Positions 1 through 12,431 of a stretch of DNA of 64,000 nt are shown here, piece after piece (the first letter of the stretch is position 1; the number at the start of each line of letters is the position of its first letter). Below the pieces are notes generated by a model, which was not told where the DNA came from, ran no database searches, and saw nothing but the letters and a program-made list of their open reading frames with translations. The stretch is from Prinsepia uniflora (Eukaryota > Streptophyta > Magnoliopsida > Rosales > Rosaceae), in NCBI GenBank assembly GCA_032719365.1, contig CM064865.1, forward strand, positions 39,544,065-39,608,064, written 5' to 3'. The position numbers and the translations under genes are program-made.

Positions 1-940
1 ATAGGGGATTCGATGCTTACCTTCGAGTCGTCCACTGTCGTCTGCACCGCCGTGTGCCACGGTGCTCGTTGAGTCCCCTGTAGTCTCCTGAGCCTCCTAT
101 TGCCTTGGTTTGAGCCACCACACGGCACAACCACCGCCACAGTCCACCGTCTCTCTGTTTTTCCTAGAAATTCCAGTCGTCCACCGTCGTGTCTCCGTGC
201 ACGATTCCACTTCAAAACACGATCAACAGCTCACTCTTGTCTCTCTGTCACTCTCTTAATTCACAACCCACTCACCCTCACACTGAATCGATCGAACACG
301 CACAATTTCTTCCTCTTTGTTTCTCTGTGTCGAAGCCCAAATGCACGTGATCAAATTGGACAATTTGTGGCCGCGCACATTTTAGACGTGCCTAGAACCC
401 TCTAGTTCTCTCCCACGTGTCCACATTCCCACGGACCAGCACAAAATATCCCAATCCACTCAAGACAAATGGCCTTATCTGATTGGGCTGAGGGGAAAAA
501 GACTAAAATGCCCCTAGGTTTAAAATTACCTTTTTACCCTCGAACTTCTCAGACCCGTAACTATTTCGTCCGACGTCCGATGAAAGCGTGCCGCCTGTCG
601 TTGTACTCAGGAAGTCGAGACCTATCTAACGGTCCTCGGTCTACGTGAAAATCACAAGTCCAAGAAAAGTCAACATTTTCCTCGATTAATCGAAATTACG
701 GTAACGCCCTCAATCTTCCACACATCATAACTTTTTCTCCGATTGTCCGAATCGAGCATGCCACCTGTCTACGGACTCGTGACGTCCTAAACTACGTCAC
801 GGTCAATGGTCAACACTCATCCAACCTGTAAATCAAAAAGTCAACTTTTGACGCACGATTCACAAGGGCAAAATTGTCCTTTTATACAAAACTTTACAAA
901 ATTTACATTTTTACCCTTCCCGAAGGTACGGGTTGTTACA
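1..940 (-). mobile_element. LTR fragment of the major Ty3/gypsy-like family, cut by window edge
   Basis: The right boundary reads GGGTTGTTACA at 930-940, the reverse complement of the family's LTR start (TGTAAC...). Two 'gccgcctgtc/gccacctgtc' motifs (near 590 and 760) and an inverted TGACGT pair at 778-801 mark it as the U3 side of a minus-strand LTR. Directly after 940 the sequence continues as plus-strand LTR A (ccctaaatgg), so this copy appears inserted into A. Its left end, and therefore its TSD partner, lie outside the window. No coding sequence is visible; the short frame at 100-405 is LTR sequence. Confidence 0.75.
778..801. promoter_or_regulatory. Inverted TGACGT pair (as-1-like) in LTR U3
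   Basis: CGTGACGT, an 8-nt spacer, then ACGTCACG: perfect 8-bp arms. TGACG pairs are the known core of as-1-type sites bound by TGA-class bZIP factors. That this copy is bound is inference. Confidence 0.4.
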
Positions 941-1245
941 CCCTAAATGGATTTGTGATGTTTTATGGGAATTTTGCGCAAGGGCCATTGAGATGTTTTG
1001 AAATGACTTTGTAAAACTATTTTCCATATACCATCTTGATACAAGGATATGTGATGGTCTCCTCCAGGTGTAAGGACCCGTCCCGGGAGTCGGGATTAGC
1101 GACGTGATTAGTAATGGATTAGCTGAGTTAATCGGTGTTTAGTTGGGTACTTTTGGACTTTGGGCGTAGAATGACGATTTTGCCCCTAGTTTGGGTAAAA
1201 AGTGGACTTGTAGTTCGAGCGGTCAATTGGGCATTGACCAATGAC

Positions 1246-1269
1246 TGTGACGTAGTTTGGGACGTCACG
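1246..1269. promoter_or_regulatory. Inverted TGACGT pair in LTR U3
   Basis: TGTGACGT, 8-nt spacer, ACGTCACG. Same site as at 778-801, in the opposite LTR orientation. Confidence 0.4.
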
Positions 1270-3090
1270 AGTCCGTAGACAGGTGGCACGCCCGATTCCG
1301 ACATCCGAGGAGGAAGTTATGATGTTCGGAGGGTTGAGGGCATTATCGTAATTTTGGTTAAATTAGGGGAAAAAGTTGACTTTTCGTACGATGAGGTTTT
1401 TACACGTAGACCGAGGACCATTAGGTAGATCTCGTCGTCCTAAGGTCAACGGCAGGCGGCATGCTTTCATCGGACGTAGGACGAGTGAGATACGGGTCTA
1501 GAACGACGAAGGGCAAAATGGTAATTTTGATTTATAGGGGCATTTTGGTCTTTTGGTGCCTTGGTATTTATGCAATCAGATTGGGACAAGTGTACATGAG
1601 GGATTGGATATTTTGAGTTTGGGCCATGGAATGGTGGTCACGTGAGGTGTGTGTAGTGGGTTCTAGCATTTGCATGGTGCAATTATATGGGTTTGGGTTT
1701 GAGTCGTGTTGGTTCGAAGAGGGAGAAGAACAGAGCTTGGGAAGAGAGGAAAAATTGATCGGGTTGCACAGTGTGTTTGTCTGTTCTAGTGATCGAGTGA
1801 GTGAGGAGAGATTGAGTAGGAGTTAGTAAGTGGTTTTGGGTGGAACTCGAGTGAGGAAACCTCTGTGTGTGTAAGTGTGAGTTCTGTGGAAAACAAAGAA
1901 AAATCGAGGTGGTGGTGTTGCTGTGTTCGAGCAAACCGTTCAAATTCAGAGTGTGGGAGAGATCAGAAGGCAGAGACGAGGCGTTGGACGGGTTGGGACA
2001 CGGCGGCGTTCACGGCAGTGCACAGACAGGTGAGGTTTCTCTGTTTCCTCCGTTCTTTTCGTTTTGATTCAAATGGTAAGTCGTGGAGTATGAGTACGAG
2101 TCGAGGTTTTTGGTGAGTCCTAGTGAGTTCAGTAGGTTCCTAGGGAGCTGTAGAGGTCGACACCATGACAGGGGATTGCACGGGTGGCCGGATTTAGAAA
2201 CAGGGGTTTTGGACGGGTTCTGTTTCGAGCTTGGGGAGACAGGTTAGGGGTCGTGTTGTCGTGTTTGGAGTAGGGGAATCGATTATTAGGAAGGGGATGA
2301 AGCTACGGCTGATAGACGGCGGAGAATAGGTCACGCCGGTTCGGTTTGGCTGAGCCGGTCTGGATCAGTGAACGGAGGTTGACGACGATGAACAGTGCAG
2401 GCGCGTGAGACCCAAGCGCAGCCACTTTAGGCGGCGCGTGGGGGCGCGTGGGGCGGTTTTCGGGAAAGTCTCCAACATAGTTTTTAGTTTAATTGTTGTA
2501 ACGAATCTTTTGGGACAAGTTTAGGGACGATCGGATGGTGTCTCAGGTTAGTTTTAAGGGGTTGAAGGTTTATGGTCCCGTTTACGTACATGTAGAAGTT
2601 CGGGAAAATTAGGAAAAATTAGGGTAAGCTTACGTGAGATGTTTGTGACCCGTTTTTGGTGACTTTGGACAGGTCGGGTTTCGCCTGAGACGGCCGAGGA
2701 TCGCACGAGACGCGGTTGACGCGCGTGAAAGTTGTGAGTGGACTTATTGTTTTCTACTGAGCATGCATAACTGTTTTTACTTATTCCCTAATGTTTCGAT
2801 TATGCTTTTATGCTTTTGATATATGATTTCTATGATGCTTGTGAATATGGTTTCGGATGAATGAGTATGTTATTACGTATTCTGTTTTATGAAAGATTTG
2901 TGGATCTAATTTGAGGATTTGAATGGAAAAATCCGGGCGGGAGTCCCTTTTCGAGAAACGTGATTTCGGTTTTTCAAAGATTTCCAGTTTAGTTTTGGCT
3001 TTCAGATTTCGATGGATTTCTCTTATGTTTGAAAAATGGTTTTGGGTTTAATGACCCGGAAAAAGAGAAAAACCCACTGGATCTGGTTTT

Positions 3091-3262
3091 GAGTTTAAAG
3101 ACTCGGATTGATTTACGGGGGGAGGGCCTTGGACTGACGTTTTGAGTTTAAAGACTCGGATATGATACCCCCGAGGCCTGTGATTGTGTTTTGAGTTTAA
3201 AGACTCGTTGATATCCCGGGAAGGCCTAGTTATTGCGCATTGTGTTTTGAGTTTATAGACTC
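3091..3262 (+). repeat. Array of four GAGTTTAAAGACTC mini-palindromes
   Basis: GAGTTTAAAGACTC (GAGT/ACTC arms) occurs at 3091, 3144 and 3193, with a one-base variant at 3249. Spacing is about 50 bp. The text between copies ('gatacccccgaggcct', 'gatatcccgggaaggcct') recurs in the LTR at 9431-13003, so the array is an LTR module. Confidence 0.85.
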
Positions 3263-4545
3263 GAGCGCACTTGAGATCCAATAAATGTGTATGATTGATG
3301 TTTTTCACTAGTTTTCGAATGTTTTGGGATGTGACCCGAACAACTTGATTTCTATGGCTTCAAGGCCAAGTGCCTGAACTTTGTTTTTTTTTTTTTATTT
3401 CTAAGAATTTCTACACGTTGTTTAATTTCGTGCTACTGTTGTTTAAGGTACTTGGTTATGCATGCATGTTTTCAACACGGAGGGTGTAACCCTGTTTTCT
3501 TTATGGAACTGCTTTTATAACTCTTACTTATTTTTAGTCCACTCACATTTTTAATGTTTTTGACACCCTCTAGGTCGTGGTGCGAGCGTTGGGGCTACCG
3601 TTGAGGCAGAAGTCAAGGCATAAGTCATCTGTTGCGCGCTCAGCTTACAGTAGGGCTTGCTTTCGTTTTCGTACTGTTACTATGCTCTGTAAAAGATAAC
3701 TTTTTCCTTCATCTGACAATGTAAATTGTGGGTTATCGTGAGGTTGTTTCGGTCTTTGGTGTTGGATTTTCAGACGGGAGCAGGATTCACCTCGGTTATC
3801 GGGGTGATAATCGGGGTGGGCCCTGTCACCAGGTGTCTGGGACACTGGGGAAGTCACGGTGCATTGCCTCCGAGGGATCATTATACGGAGCTACCGGACT
3901 GTATAGTGACTTAGGAGCAGGATTGCTATGATTAGATGTCTGGGACCTCAGACATCTGGGATGTCAGAGATATTGACCCGGAGAGACCCCTGGTAGCACG
4001 CGTTATTTATTACCGTGAGATATGAGGTTTGGGACGTCAAGAATTTGGGATGCCGATGATGGTTATATGGTAAATATGGATTATTGGATTTATGAAATGG
4101 TATTTCGGTATTTGTGGATTTGTGGTTATGGATTTGGCCAGTGGCCCACTTGGTTTTGGATTTACGGATTTTAGTATTCTACAGTTTTGGGCTGAGTTCC
4201 CACACTTAGTTTTGAGTTACGGTTTTTGGGCTAAGGCCCTAATGGTTCATTTGAGTAAATGTTTTGATTACTGGTTTTGTGATGCATGCATTTATGAAAT
4301 GTGTTTTTATAAATTTATTGATTTTCGTCCACTCACAGTTCTTAATGGTTTTAATGCCCTTCAAGTTGATCACGGATGCGGGCTATAGCAGAGATTGAGA
4401 CATCGCATTCCTCCACCGATCCTGGCGCACTCTAGGATCCCAGTATGGGTTAAGGTATGTATTATCTCTTGTTTGACACTTCGTGTCAGACGGGAGCATA
4501 ACACATCCCATGTTAATCCTGGTAGGATTGGGATGGGTCGTGTCA

Positions 4546-6741
4546 AGTGGTATTAGAGCGAGGTTGTCGCTATTTAGTAGTTCTTTTCGTACGCGCAGGA
4601 CGAGGATGAGATGTCTCTATGTGGTCGGCCCGTTATCAACCTGATGGTAGGATGTAAGCTTGATAGTTTTTTGAATTGAATAGTGGATAGAGTGTGATTG
4701 GCCCGGTACGCCGTGCGTTAGTATGATTCGACCCAAGTGGTGATGTAGGTGACGAACTGGTATTGTAGGATCGTTGGTTCAGTCATGTGATGTTAGATTG
4801 TGGTGCTGCTAGGAGCAGCTGGGTTCGGGGAACCCCATCTAAGTGGTGATCTGGAAATGTGAATCTCAGTTGAGTGATGGTACGAGAATGTGAACCCTAG
4901 TGGTGAGTGCTAGTGTGAGGAATGTTAGTACATAGGGGTTAGCTGATGACCTTAGTGGTGGAACCCTAGTTGCGTTGATGGTAGGATTGGATTGACGTCC
5001 ATACGATGTCAAGACCGTAGTGTCGGTTAGATTGTGGATTTTATTGCAGAGAGCAGTTGGGTTCAGAGAAACCTTAGGGTGTGATTGCGGAACTCTAATT
5101 TGTGATGGATAGACTGGAAAGGTGAACCTTAGTTGTGATTGATGAATTGGAATTGTGAGTCCGTAGTTTTAATGGATTGGACCACTTTCCGAAGTCGAGG
5201 TGGTTTGTCGGGTCAAACCCCAGATTGTGACTGGTGGATTCGAACTTGTGCTGAAAAGAGCAGCTGAGGTCGTGGATGACCATGTAGATAACTCTAGTGA
5301 GTTTAGTGGGAACTATAGAGGTTGATTGGCCCGACACAAAATGAAATGATGGAATTCATTGGACCGATTAATAGTGTGATGTATGGATGCGGATCTCGAT
5401 AGCGAAGACTATTGGTCGACAGTTGTGTGAAGATTGCTGGCTAACAGATGGCTGGCTAACGAGGGTAATTGGTATAGTTGTGGTAGTTGAGAATTGGGGG
5501 ACGTTCAGGGAACATTTAGTGTCTTGCTATGAGTTGTCAAGGTGACTATACCTAGAGTTGTAGGGTACAAGAGAGGCAGAGTCCCTTTAACCTGAATGGA
5601 GATGTGGGGTCGTTGCTCGGTATGAGTAACGACTCAGGGTTGTTTGATTTGCACACTGCATGCCAGTGGTTGTGATGACAATGAGCCACGAGTTGGGATG
5701 TGACTCCGTCGTGATGGGCATATGTTCAGTATTTGAGATTCGGTAGTGGTTGAGTAATGGACTGGATGGGATCCAGCAGGGAGTGTGATGTGTTGGGATA
5801 AGTCCCAACAAATATGAGATGACTAAGTGGTGAATGGATGAAGAGGTACGATTGAGACATGAGGAGTTTTTGGATGACGCAAGGGACGTCATGGAAATTG
5901 GAAGAAGCCAAAGAAAATCATTGGTGGTGTTGATGTGGGATTTTGTGATTTGGAATAACATGGAGACACGAGAGTTGAGCCTGGAAAGGTTGAGATGTGA
6001 GAACGAGGAGGTAACGCATCCTTTTGGATGTGCATAAACGGTTATCAAGAGATAGGAGGACTGGGTAATAGATTGGTTACGGACAAGTGGTTGTCCGAGT
6101 GAGTTGAAGAATTGGGAAGTCCAGTGGTTGGACTTGACATCTCGTTGGAAGCATATTTGTTTCCAACATGGTTGGAACTTCAGAATCGAGGGAGATTGTG
6201 ATTAAGCCCACGAGAGGAGTGCTCGTTTCAGCATTGTTGATGAGTATTCAGAAGTCATTGGGGTGACTTCTTATTTTCTACCCGTGGTAGATGATGGTTG
6301 TTGTTACCAATACGTTGAGCGTGTATTAGTTGGTGGACCCAAGTTGTCTTGGGTCATCAGGAGGAGTTGGGTATTTCGAAGCTAGGTGATTGAGATTCCC
6401 ATTTTCTGCTTGGTGTGGTGGGTGCAGTGTGTTTGTGTTTGCACTCGCGTAGGATGGATGTTGATGTCATCGTCTTGGATCATCCTTGATTTTTCCTAGG
6501 TGGAATGACAAGGATCGATATGAGGTAATTGGAGAGGACCCACAGTCTCGACATGTCTCGTCATTGACTAATCTGTTTAGATGTGAGAATTGGTTGAGGA
6601 GTGATGTGACTCACAAAGGATTCAAGAGGGTGTAAAACCCTATGATAAGATTTCAAGAGGATAGTTAGCTGAATGAGCATGTGCGGATCCTAGGTGGATC
6701 GGGATTGTGATGGGGTGGACTTTGGGCATTGTGATGATTTA
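4546..6741 (+). mobile_element. Element A internal region, 5' half, non-coding
   Basis: This 2.2-kb region follows the PBS and aligns piecemeal with the D internal region (36266-38485) and the reverse complement of the C internal region. An example is 'cctaggtggaatgacaaggatcgatatgag' near 6495, mirrored in C near 16750. It consists of divergent repeated phrases such as 'gaaccctagtggtga' and 'ggttggatt...'. Short frames such as 5587-6048 on the minus strand are antisense and resemble no gag, protease, RT, RNase H or integrase motif. It stops at 6741, where a minus-strand LTR begins; the 3' half of A is lost. Confidence 0.7.
4548..4559 (+). other. Primer-binding site of element A
   Basis: TGGTATTAGAGC lies 2 nt after the LTR end at 4545. 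It differs by one base from the plant initiator tRNA-Met PBS TGGTATCAGAGC. Confidence 0.85.
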
Positions 6742-7525
6742 TGACAGGACCCATCCCAATCCCCCTGGGATTAACGTGGGATGACCCTTCTCCCGTCTGA
6801 CACGAAGTGTCAGACAAGGGATAATTTCGACCTTTGCCCTCTCGGGCTATCAGTGTACATCTAATGTCAACCTGAAGGGCAGTCAAAACATTAAAGGGCA
6901 GTCAAAACATCTGATGTCAACCTGAAGGGCAGTCAAAACATGTTATATCTTGGTCTCTGCTACAGTCCACTTCTGATGTCAACCTGAAGGGCAGTCAAAA
7001 CATTAAAAGCTGTGAGTGGACAAAACCAAGAGTTTATAAAAACAGTTTATCGAAGACATTTGTACCCTTCACTAAAAAGCATGCATGCATTCGAAAACCA
7101 TTTAACCAAATGGAAACCATATGTGGGCCTAAGCCCAAAACCATAATCAAATCAAATATATCGGCCACTGCCCAAATCCTGTGCACACCTGTGTACACCA
7201 CATATCAAGGAATCATAAAGATTCAAACATACGGGCCACTGCCCAAAACTATACGGGACTCAGCCCAAAACCTCTGTAACCACACATCACAACTCATCTA
7301 TCATATCATATATACATATAAGTCACACAACCAATCCTGTCACGGTATCGAAAGCTACGCGCGTGCTACTCGCGTCCCAATCTGAGTCTTCAAAAAGTCA
7401 AGGTCAATGTCTACAGACCACTGATCCTACCCGAGGTTATAGTAACCATAGCCTTTCTGAGAGTAAGGAACCCAACTGGGGGGTGACTCCACTCAGTCGG
7501 TGCTCCGTGACTACTCCGGGGGGAT
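6742..7525 (-). mobile_element. Element C 3' LTR, distal part
   Basis: It starts TGACAGGACCC, the reverse complement of the LTR end, and matches 18623-19318 almost base for base, including 'gggctatcagagtac', the GTGAGTGGAC-type motif and GCATGCATGC. These are the two LTRs of one minus-strand element. Near 6885-7000 it carries an extra local duplication of a 'ctgaagggcagtcaaaacat' unit. It breaks off at 7525 after 'gtgactactccgggg', where plus-strand internal sequence begins. The 5 bp before it are ATTTA; the partner TSD is lost. Confidence 0.8.
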
Positions 7526-9430
7526 TGTCAGAATGGCGGTACCCATGGTTGCGAGGTACGGGTGGTGATGCGGGATCGTCGCTCGGTATGAGCGGAGATC
7601 CAGGGCTAACCACTATGCACACGGTGTGCTAGCGTGGGTGGTTGTATGGTGGCGCTGGTACTAGCGCTGGTGCTAGTGTCAGTGAGTGAGATTGTGTTGA
7701 GCCACGAGTTGGGGTGTGACTCTGTCATGATGAGAGTGCGTTGGTATTTGAGATTCAGTAGTGGTTGACTCATGGACTGGATAGGATCCAGCGGAGATTA
7801 TGAGGTATTGGGGTAAGTCCCAACAGTGACGAGGTGACAAGAGTTGAGTAATTCCCAGCTGGAATCGGTGTATGTGCATAATTAGTCATTAATTGACGTG
7901 AGGTTGTGGGCCTTGGGCGTGGTGACGATCTAGGATCGTGGTGTTACCAGACGGGTGACGCGGTAACGGACTCGAATTGTGATCGCCTTGATCAGGCTAG
8001 GTGAAGAGCTTATCGCTCTGTCGTAAATGTTTAGATATGAGGATTGTTGGATTGAACTTCTTTTCGAAGTTAATCCGTGCTCGAGCGAGTAGGAATGGTT
8101 ATGAGATGAACTCGAGGCTTTACGTGTGGATGAGTGGATATCCAACAGGGTCTAATTGGTCAGTTCTAGATATGCGCGACTGGGATTGGCTTCTTTTCGA
8201 AGTCAATCAGAGGTAATGTGGTAACCGTTTGAGCGGGTATCCGATAGATTCTGAGTTGCTGTGCCTCGGTATTTGTGAATAAGATTATATGCCCATTCGA
8301 CATGACTCTATACGCCTTGGTGAGCGTGCTTGGGTTGGTACGTCTTGGGTGACGTGTTTTGAAGTCGATGTTGTGTTACTGGTCGGGTGACCATGGGATC
8401 CAGAAGGGATGATGAGTGGAATGATCGATCTGTCTTGTATGAGATTGGACAGGATAACCCCAGTATCGAATCATGATTGACTGCGGGCCATGCCGTGGAC
8501 TTATTGGGGTATGGATGTACGTATCTTGCACGGTGTACAAGGATCGGTATTGGACTGGCCGTGTGGTGCTTGGTGACAGCACATTTGAGGTCCCAGTGGC
8601 GTATGGTTATACGTGTTGATGGTCGGCTTAGTTCCGACACCATTGGATTTGGTGGTGGGGGTGAACTGGACTTTGAGTACTATGCACTGGGCAGAGTTAA
8701 TTTTGTTGGGTTCAGTGAATTCATGAGCATGCGCTCTTAGCCACGGATGGCTAGTGAACCCCAGTGTGGAGTTGGGCGAACACTGATGGGCTAGTATTCA
8801 ATGTGTGTCAGTTACACCACCTGATTGAGTATGATGATGGTATACGTACACTCAGGATGAGTGAGTTGGTGACTGCGTCACTACGTGTGGCCTTGCGTGA
8901 TGTTATCACACCGAAATGATTCCAGCGTTGTGGATCGCTGAGGGAATTGACGGTTATGGACTTGAGATGGATATACGTCGCAGGATTGGGCTGCCCTGCG
9001 AGATGAGATCACGTAGTTGATCTTACGCTACTTGAGCGAGTAGCAGGATGAGGTGTTATCACCGATTGGCTGATGGTTGGTGCTTTTTCGGGGTGGTGAA
9101 GCTTAGAGGTGACAGTTTGGCTGGTAGCGTCAGCACGGACTGACAAGTGAGATTTGGTGACTCCCAGTGGGAGCAGTCATCAAGTGATCATTTTCACTCG
9201 AGGTGGTCGAGTGTGGTCGGTACGACATAAGACGGCGATGGGGCCTCTGGGTACAGATGAGTTTAGCTTGTGTACGGGTGTACACGTGTTGTGGGGTCAA
9301 GATGTTTTCCACGTGGTGGATGTGGAATGAGCATAATTGGAATTTCGAGAACGAACTGGTTTTAGAGGGAAGATCGGTGAGTTTTGATCGGTTGGAATTT
9401 CGGGGACGAAATTCTTTAAGGGGGGAAGAT
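7526..9430 (+). mobile_element. Element B internal region, 5'-truncated
   Basis: It starts abruptly in internal sequence ('gggattgtcagaatggcgg', compare 37215 in D) and runs to the polypurine tract AAGGGGGGAAGAT at 9418-9430. It aligns with the reverse complement of the 3' half of the C internal region. A short frame at 9203-9469 (starting MVECGRYD, ending near GRNSLRGED) has a counterpart in C (15136-15378, starting MVERSRYD). This may be a relic of the pol C-terminus, but no chromodomain can be read with confidence. The missing 5' LTR and PBS point to a deletion after insertion. Confidence 0.7.
9418..9430 (+). other. Polypurine tract of element B
   Basis: AAGGGGGGAAGAT ends directly against TGTAACGACCCG at 9431. 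The upstream phrase 'ttcggggacgaaattcttt' is typical of the pol-PPT junction of Tekay/Del-type chromoviruses (recalled, not searched). Confidence 0.85.
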
Positions 9431-9607
9431 TGTAACGACCCGTCTCGGAATTCGAGATTAGATTTGTAACTAATCATGATTAACGGGGTTAATCGGTGAT
9501 TAGTTGGGTGAAATCGGACGAACGGTGTAAAATGACCGCTTTGCCCCTAGTCGTGGGTAAAACGTTCACTTTTAGTTCGGACGGTCAAACGGACTTTGAC
9601 CGATGAC

Positions 9608-9631
9608 CGTGACGTAGTCTGGGACGTCACG
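9608..9631. promoter_or_regulatory. Inverted TGACGT pair in LTR U3
   Basis: CGTGACGT, 8-nt spacer, ACGTCACG with perfect arms, 178 bp inside the B LTR. Confidence 0.4.
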
Positions 9632-12250
9632 AGTTCATAGACAGGTGGCACGTTCGATTCCGACATTCGTGGTGAAAGTTATGACGTTCGGAAGTTCAGG
9701 GTCATTTCCGTAATTTGGACGAAGTATGGGAAAATGTTGACTTTTTGATCGGGTGGTCCGATGGCCAAGGGTCAAGGACCGTTAGGAAGGTCTCGAAGCC
9801 CTGAGTACAACGACAGGCGGCACACGTCAAACGGACATCGGGTGACCAAGTTACGGGTCACGAATGGTGAGGGGTAATTTGGTAAATTGTCAATTGAGGG
9901 TAAAATGGTAATTTTGACTGCTATTTTGTGCAACAGCCGTGTATGGGCTTAGTGCATCTTTTCTGTATTGAAAAACAGAGAGTGGGACTTGGCGTGCAGA
10001 GCGTGAGGAATTGTTTAACCATCCTTGATCAGTGTGTGTGAGTGTGGTGTGGAATTTTAAGCCACGGGTAAATTGTTTAAGGCCTGGGTGGAGCTGTACA
10101 ACGGTGTGCAGTGGTGGAGTGCGGCTGGTGTTCTGAAATTGGGAAGAAAGCGGAGGCTGCTTCCCACGTTGATCAAATTCCCGAGACCATGATGAACTGA
10201 GGACGGTTTGGGGCGAATTGTTGTTGTGTTGGTGCGGGAACAAAGACAGTAGTCAGGGCACGAGTGTGCTGGTTGAGAGGAGTGCGGGAAACAAGCCGGG
10301 GAGAGTGCCATTGAATTGGGAAAACAGGGACTTTGTGCAGGGTGTGATCGTCCCTTTCAAGGCCAATTTGAGTAGGATTGTGAGCGAGAAAGGGATCTTG
10401 GAGGCGAGAACACAGTTATGAGAAGAGAAAGGGAAGAAAATGAGGAAACTGGGAGAGGGAGTTCCAAAAACCCGAAACTTGTCCTTGAGGGAATTTAAAT
10501 CCAGTTTCAAAATGTAGGCCAGCCCAAGCCAAATTGTAGCTCGAATGAGTCTTCTGGAACTTCATGGGGTCGATCCAAATCGTTGATTGCAAGCTTTGAA
10601 GCTCTTGGAGCCATGGTCGGTCGTCACGGGTGGCCGGGAAATCGAGCCTTGTGTTCGTGCAAATTGAGGTAAGTGTTTGTGAAATTGGATTTCAATTCAT
10701 CTTTACCATGAGGTTATGATACTAGACTACAAGCTAATTGAAGACTTCCTTGGTTATTAGACAAACTCAGACAAGGAGCTCGATTTGGAAACTTAGGTTG
10801 AGTCGAGGTAGCTCGAGGTTATGAGGACGGTAATGAGCATTACAGATCCCTAATTCAATTGGTTGCGAAGCTAATGGTGTGTTAAATCGTTCAAAATAAT
10901 GTCGAATTGATGGGATGCTAATCGGGTCCTCACACGGGTTGAACAACCCGTATTGCAGGTTGGCGGGTGAGAACGATGAACTGTGTAGGGGTACTGTAGC
11001 AGGCGCGTGGGCTCACGCGCAGCCACTCACGGCGGCGTGTGAGGGCGCGTGGACCCGAATTTCAAGGTGAGTTCAAAATGGATTTTGTCCTATATGTTGT
11101 AACGAACATTTTAATGTTGGTATCGAACTTATCGGACACCGTTTCGATGTTATCCCGAGGGCCCGAAGATTTATGTTACGGGTGTAATTAACGATTAATT
11201 CCCGGAAAACTTATGGGAAATTAGTAGGTTGTTATCTAAAGCCCTTAGTGACACTAAAGTATGTTTTCGGACAGGATTCGAAATTCTGGAAAATATCGGA
11301 AATTACGGGCATGCGTACGGCGCGAAACCGAGCTTTAAAAGTTGGTGTGTGAGTGGACTTGCTTTCAAAATTTAATGCATGCATAAATTATTTCTATGAT
11401 TTTATGATTATGATTATAAGTTGTGATTGATTTTGATTTCCGTATTTATACGTATTCGGTTCCCGTATTTATACGTATTTTTACTATACATGTGGAATTA
11501 CACGTATTTCGAGACTATGGTCACTCGTGTGCTTAATGATGGTTTAACGAAAGAAGTTATATGAAATGGATGGTAAAATGATTTAAGAAGGTTGTTTATG
11601 ATTTGCGAGTGTGACCGACGATTTTGACACGTTTTTCGAGAACGTTCCGGATTTGCACGTTTTACGAGATTTTGAGTTATTGTGATTTGATCACTGTTGA
11701 TGTTTGAATTGGGGAATTGAAATGAGACTGGTGATTTTGAGGAATTTAAATGAGGGATTTGAGTATGTTTTGCTTGGATCGTGATTTTGGTAATTATGAT
11801 TGTGGTTCGGATGTTTTGTTAATGAGATTTGAGAAATGAAGTGATTTCAAGGAATTAAAATGGATTTTGGAAAGCACGATTTCGGGCTTGATGCTCGGGG
11901 CATAAAAGTAGTTTTAACGAACAAGATTACGGTTTTCGGAAATTTTAAGTGGATTCTTGGTTTGGGTTCGGGATGATGCTTCCGGATGCCCGCTTATGGA
12001 ATCATTATTGCGAATTCGAATTCGGGAATGAAAAAGGATTTAATAAAGTGATTTGGTCTGTTTTTGCATGCCCCGTGTTTCATGATGATTTGATTATGTT
12101 TGTAAAGTATGATTTGGGGAAAATGAATGTGGAATTTCGGGCCATGGGTCCTGTTGTGAAAAATGTGATTTTGGGATGGATCCCACGTGGTCGTGATTGA
12201 TGAACTGTTTTGGGGTTTAAAAACCCGGTGCTATTGCTGGAGCACGTTTT

Positions 12251-12431
12251 GAGTTTAAAGACTCGGTTAGTTGATGACGGGGGAGGGCCCTTAATGAGTT
12301 TAAAGACTCGTGAGTTTAAAGACTCGGTTACTGTGATACCCCCGAGGCCTATTGATTATGTTCTGAGTTTAAAGACTCGTTGATATCCCGGGAAGGCCTG
12401 TTTATGCGCATGGTTTTGAGTTTAAAGACTC
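12251..12431 (+). repeat. Array of five GAGTTTAAAGACTC mini-palindromes
   Basis: Copies start at 12251, 12296, 12312, 12365 and 12418. The unit and the intervening phrases match the array at 3091-3262. Confidence 0.85.

Larger units (their letters stand above)
1069..3828 (+). mobile_element. Solo LTR with 5-bp TSD CCAGG, nested in LTR A
   Basis: It begins TGTAAGGACCCG and ends GGGCCCTGTCA, flanked by CCAGG at 1064-1068 and 3829-3833. At 2760 bp with no PBS or PPT it is a solo LTR, the usual product of LTR-LTR recombination. It has the inverted TGACGT pair (1246-1269), GTGAGTGGAC at 2734-2743, ATGCATGCATG at 3458-3468 and GTCCACTCAC at 3537-3546. An array of GAGTTTAAAGACTC lies at 3091-3262. 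Frames at 1626-2116 are LTR sequence without recognisable domains. Confidence 0.9.
941..4545 (+). mobile_element. Element A: 3' part of the 5' LTR, split by a solo LTR
   Basis: The LTR runs 941-1068, is interrupted by solo LTR 1069-3828, and resumes at 3834. It ends at 4545 in GGGTCGTGTCA and is followed at once by a PBS. The reverse complement of 45730-45900 in minus LTR 44943-48076 matches across the gap ('gatggtctcctccag...tgtctgggacactgggg'), which shows that 1069-3828 is an insertion. The 5' part of this LTR is missing behind the inverted LTR fragment at 1-940. Near 4270-4390 it has the ATGCATGCAT and TCCACTCACAG motifs shared by all copies. Confidence 0.8.

Noticed and set aside
5587..6048. 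153-codon minus-strand frame in element A
   Set aside because: Antisense to the element, not kept in B, C or D, and no recognisable motif.
12251..12431. Regular short palindromic repeats resembling a CRISPR array
   Set aside because: The units are 14 nt with irregular spacing, the intervening text itself is conserved between LTRs, and the context is a plant retrotransposon LTR.
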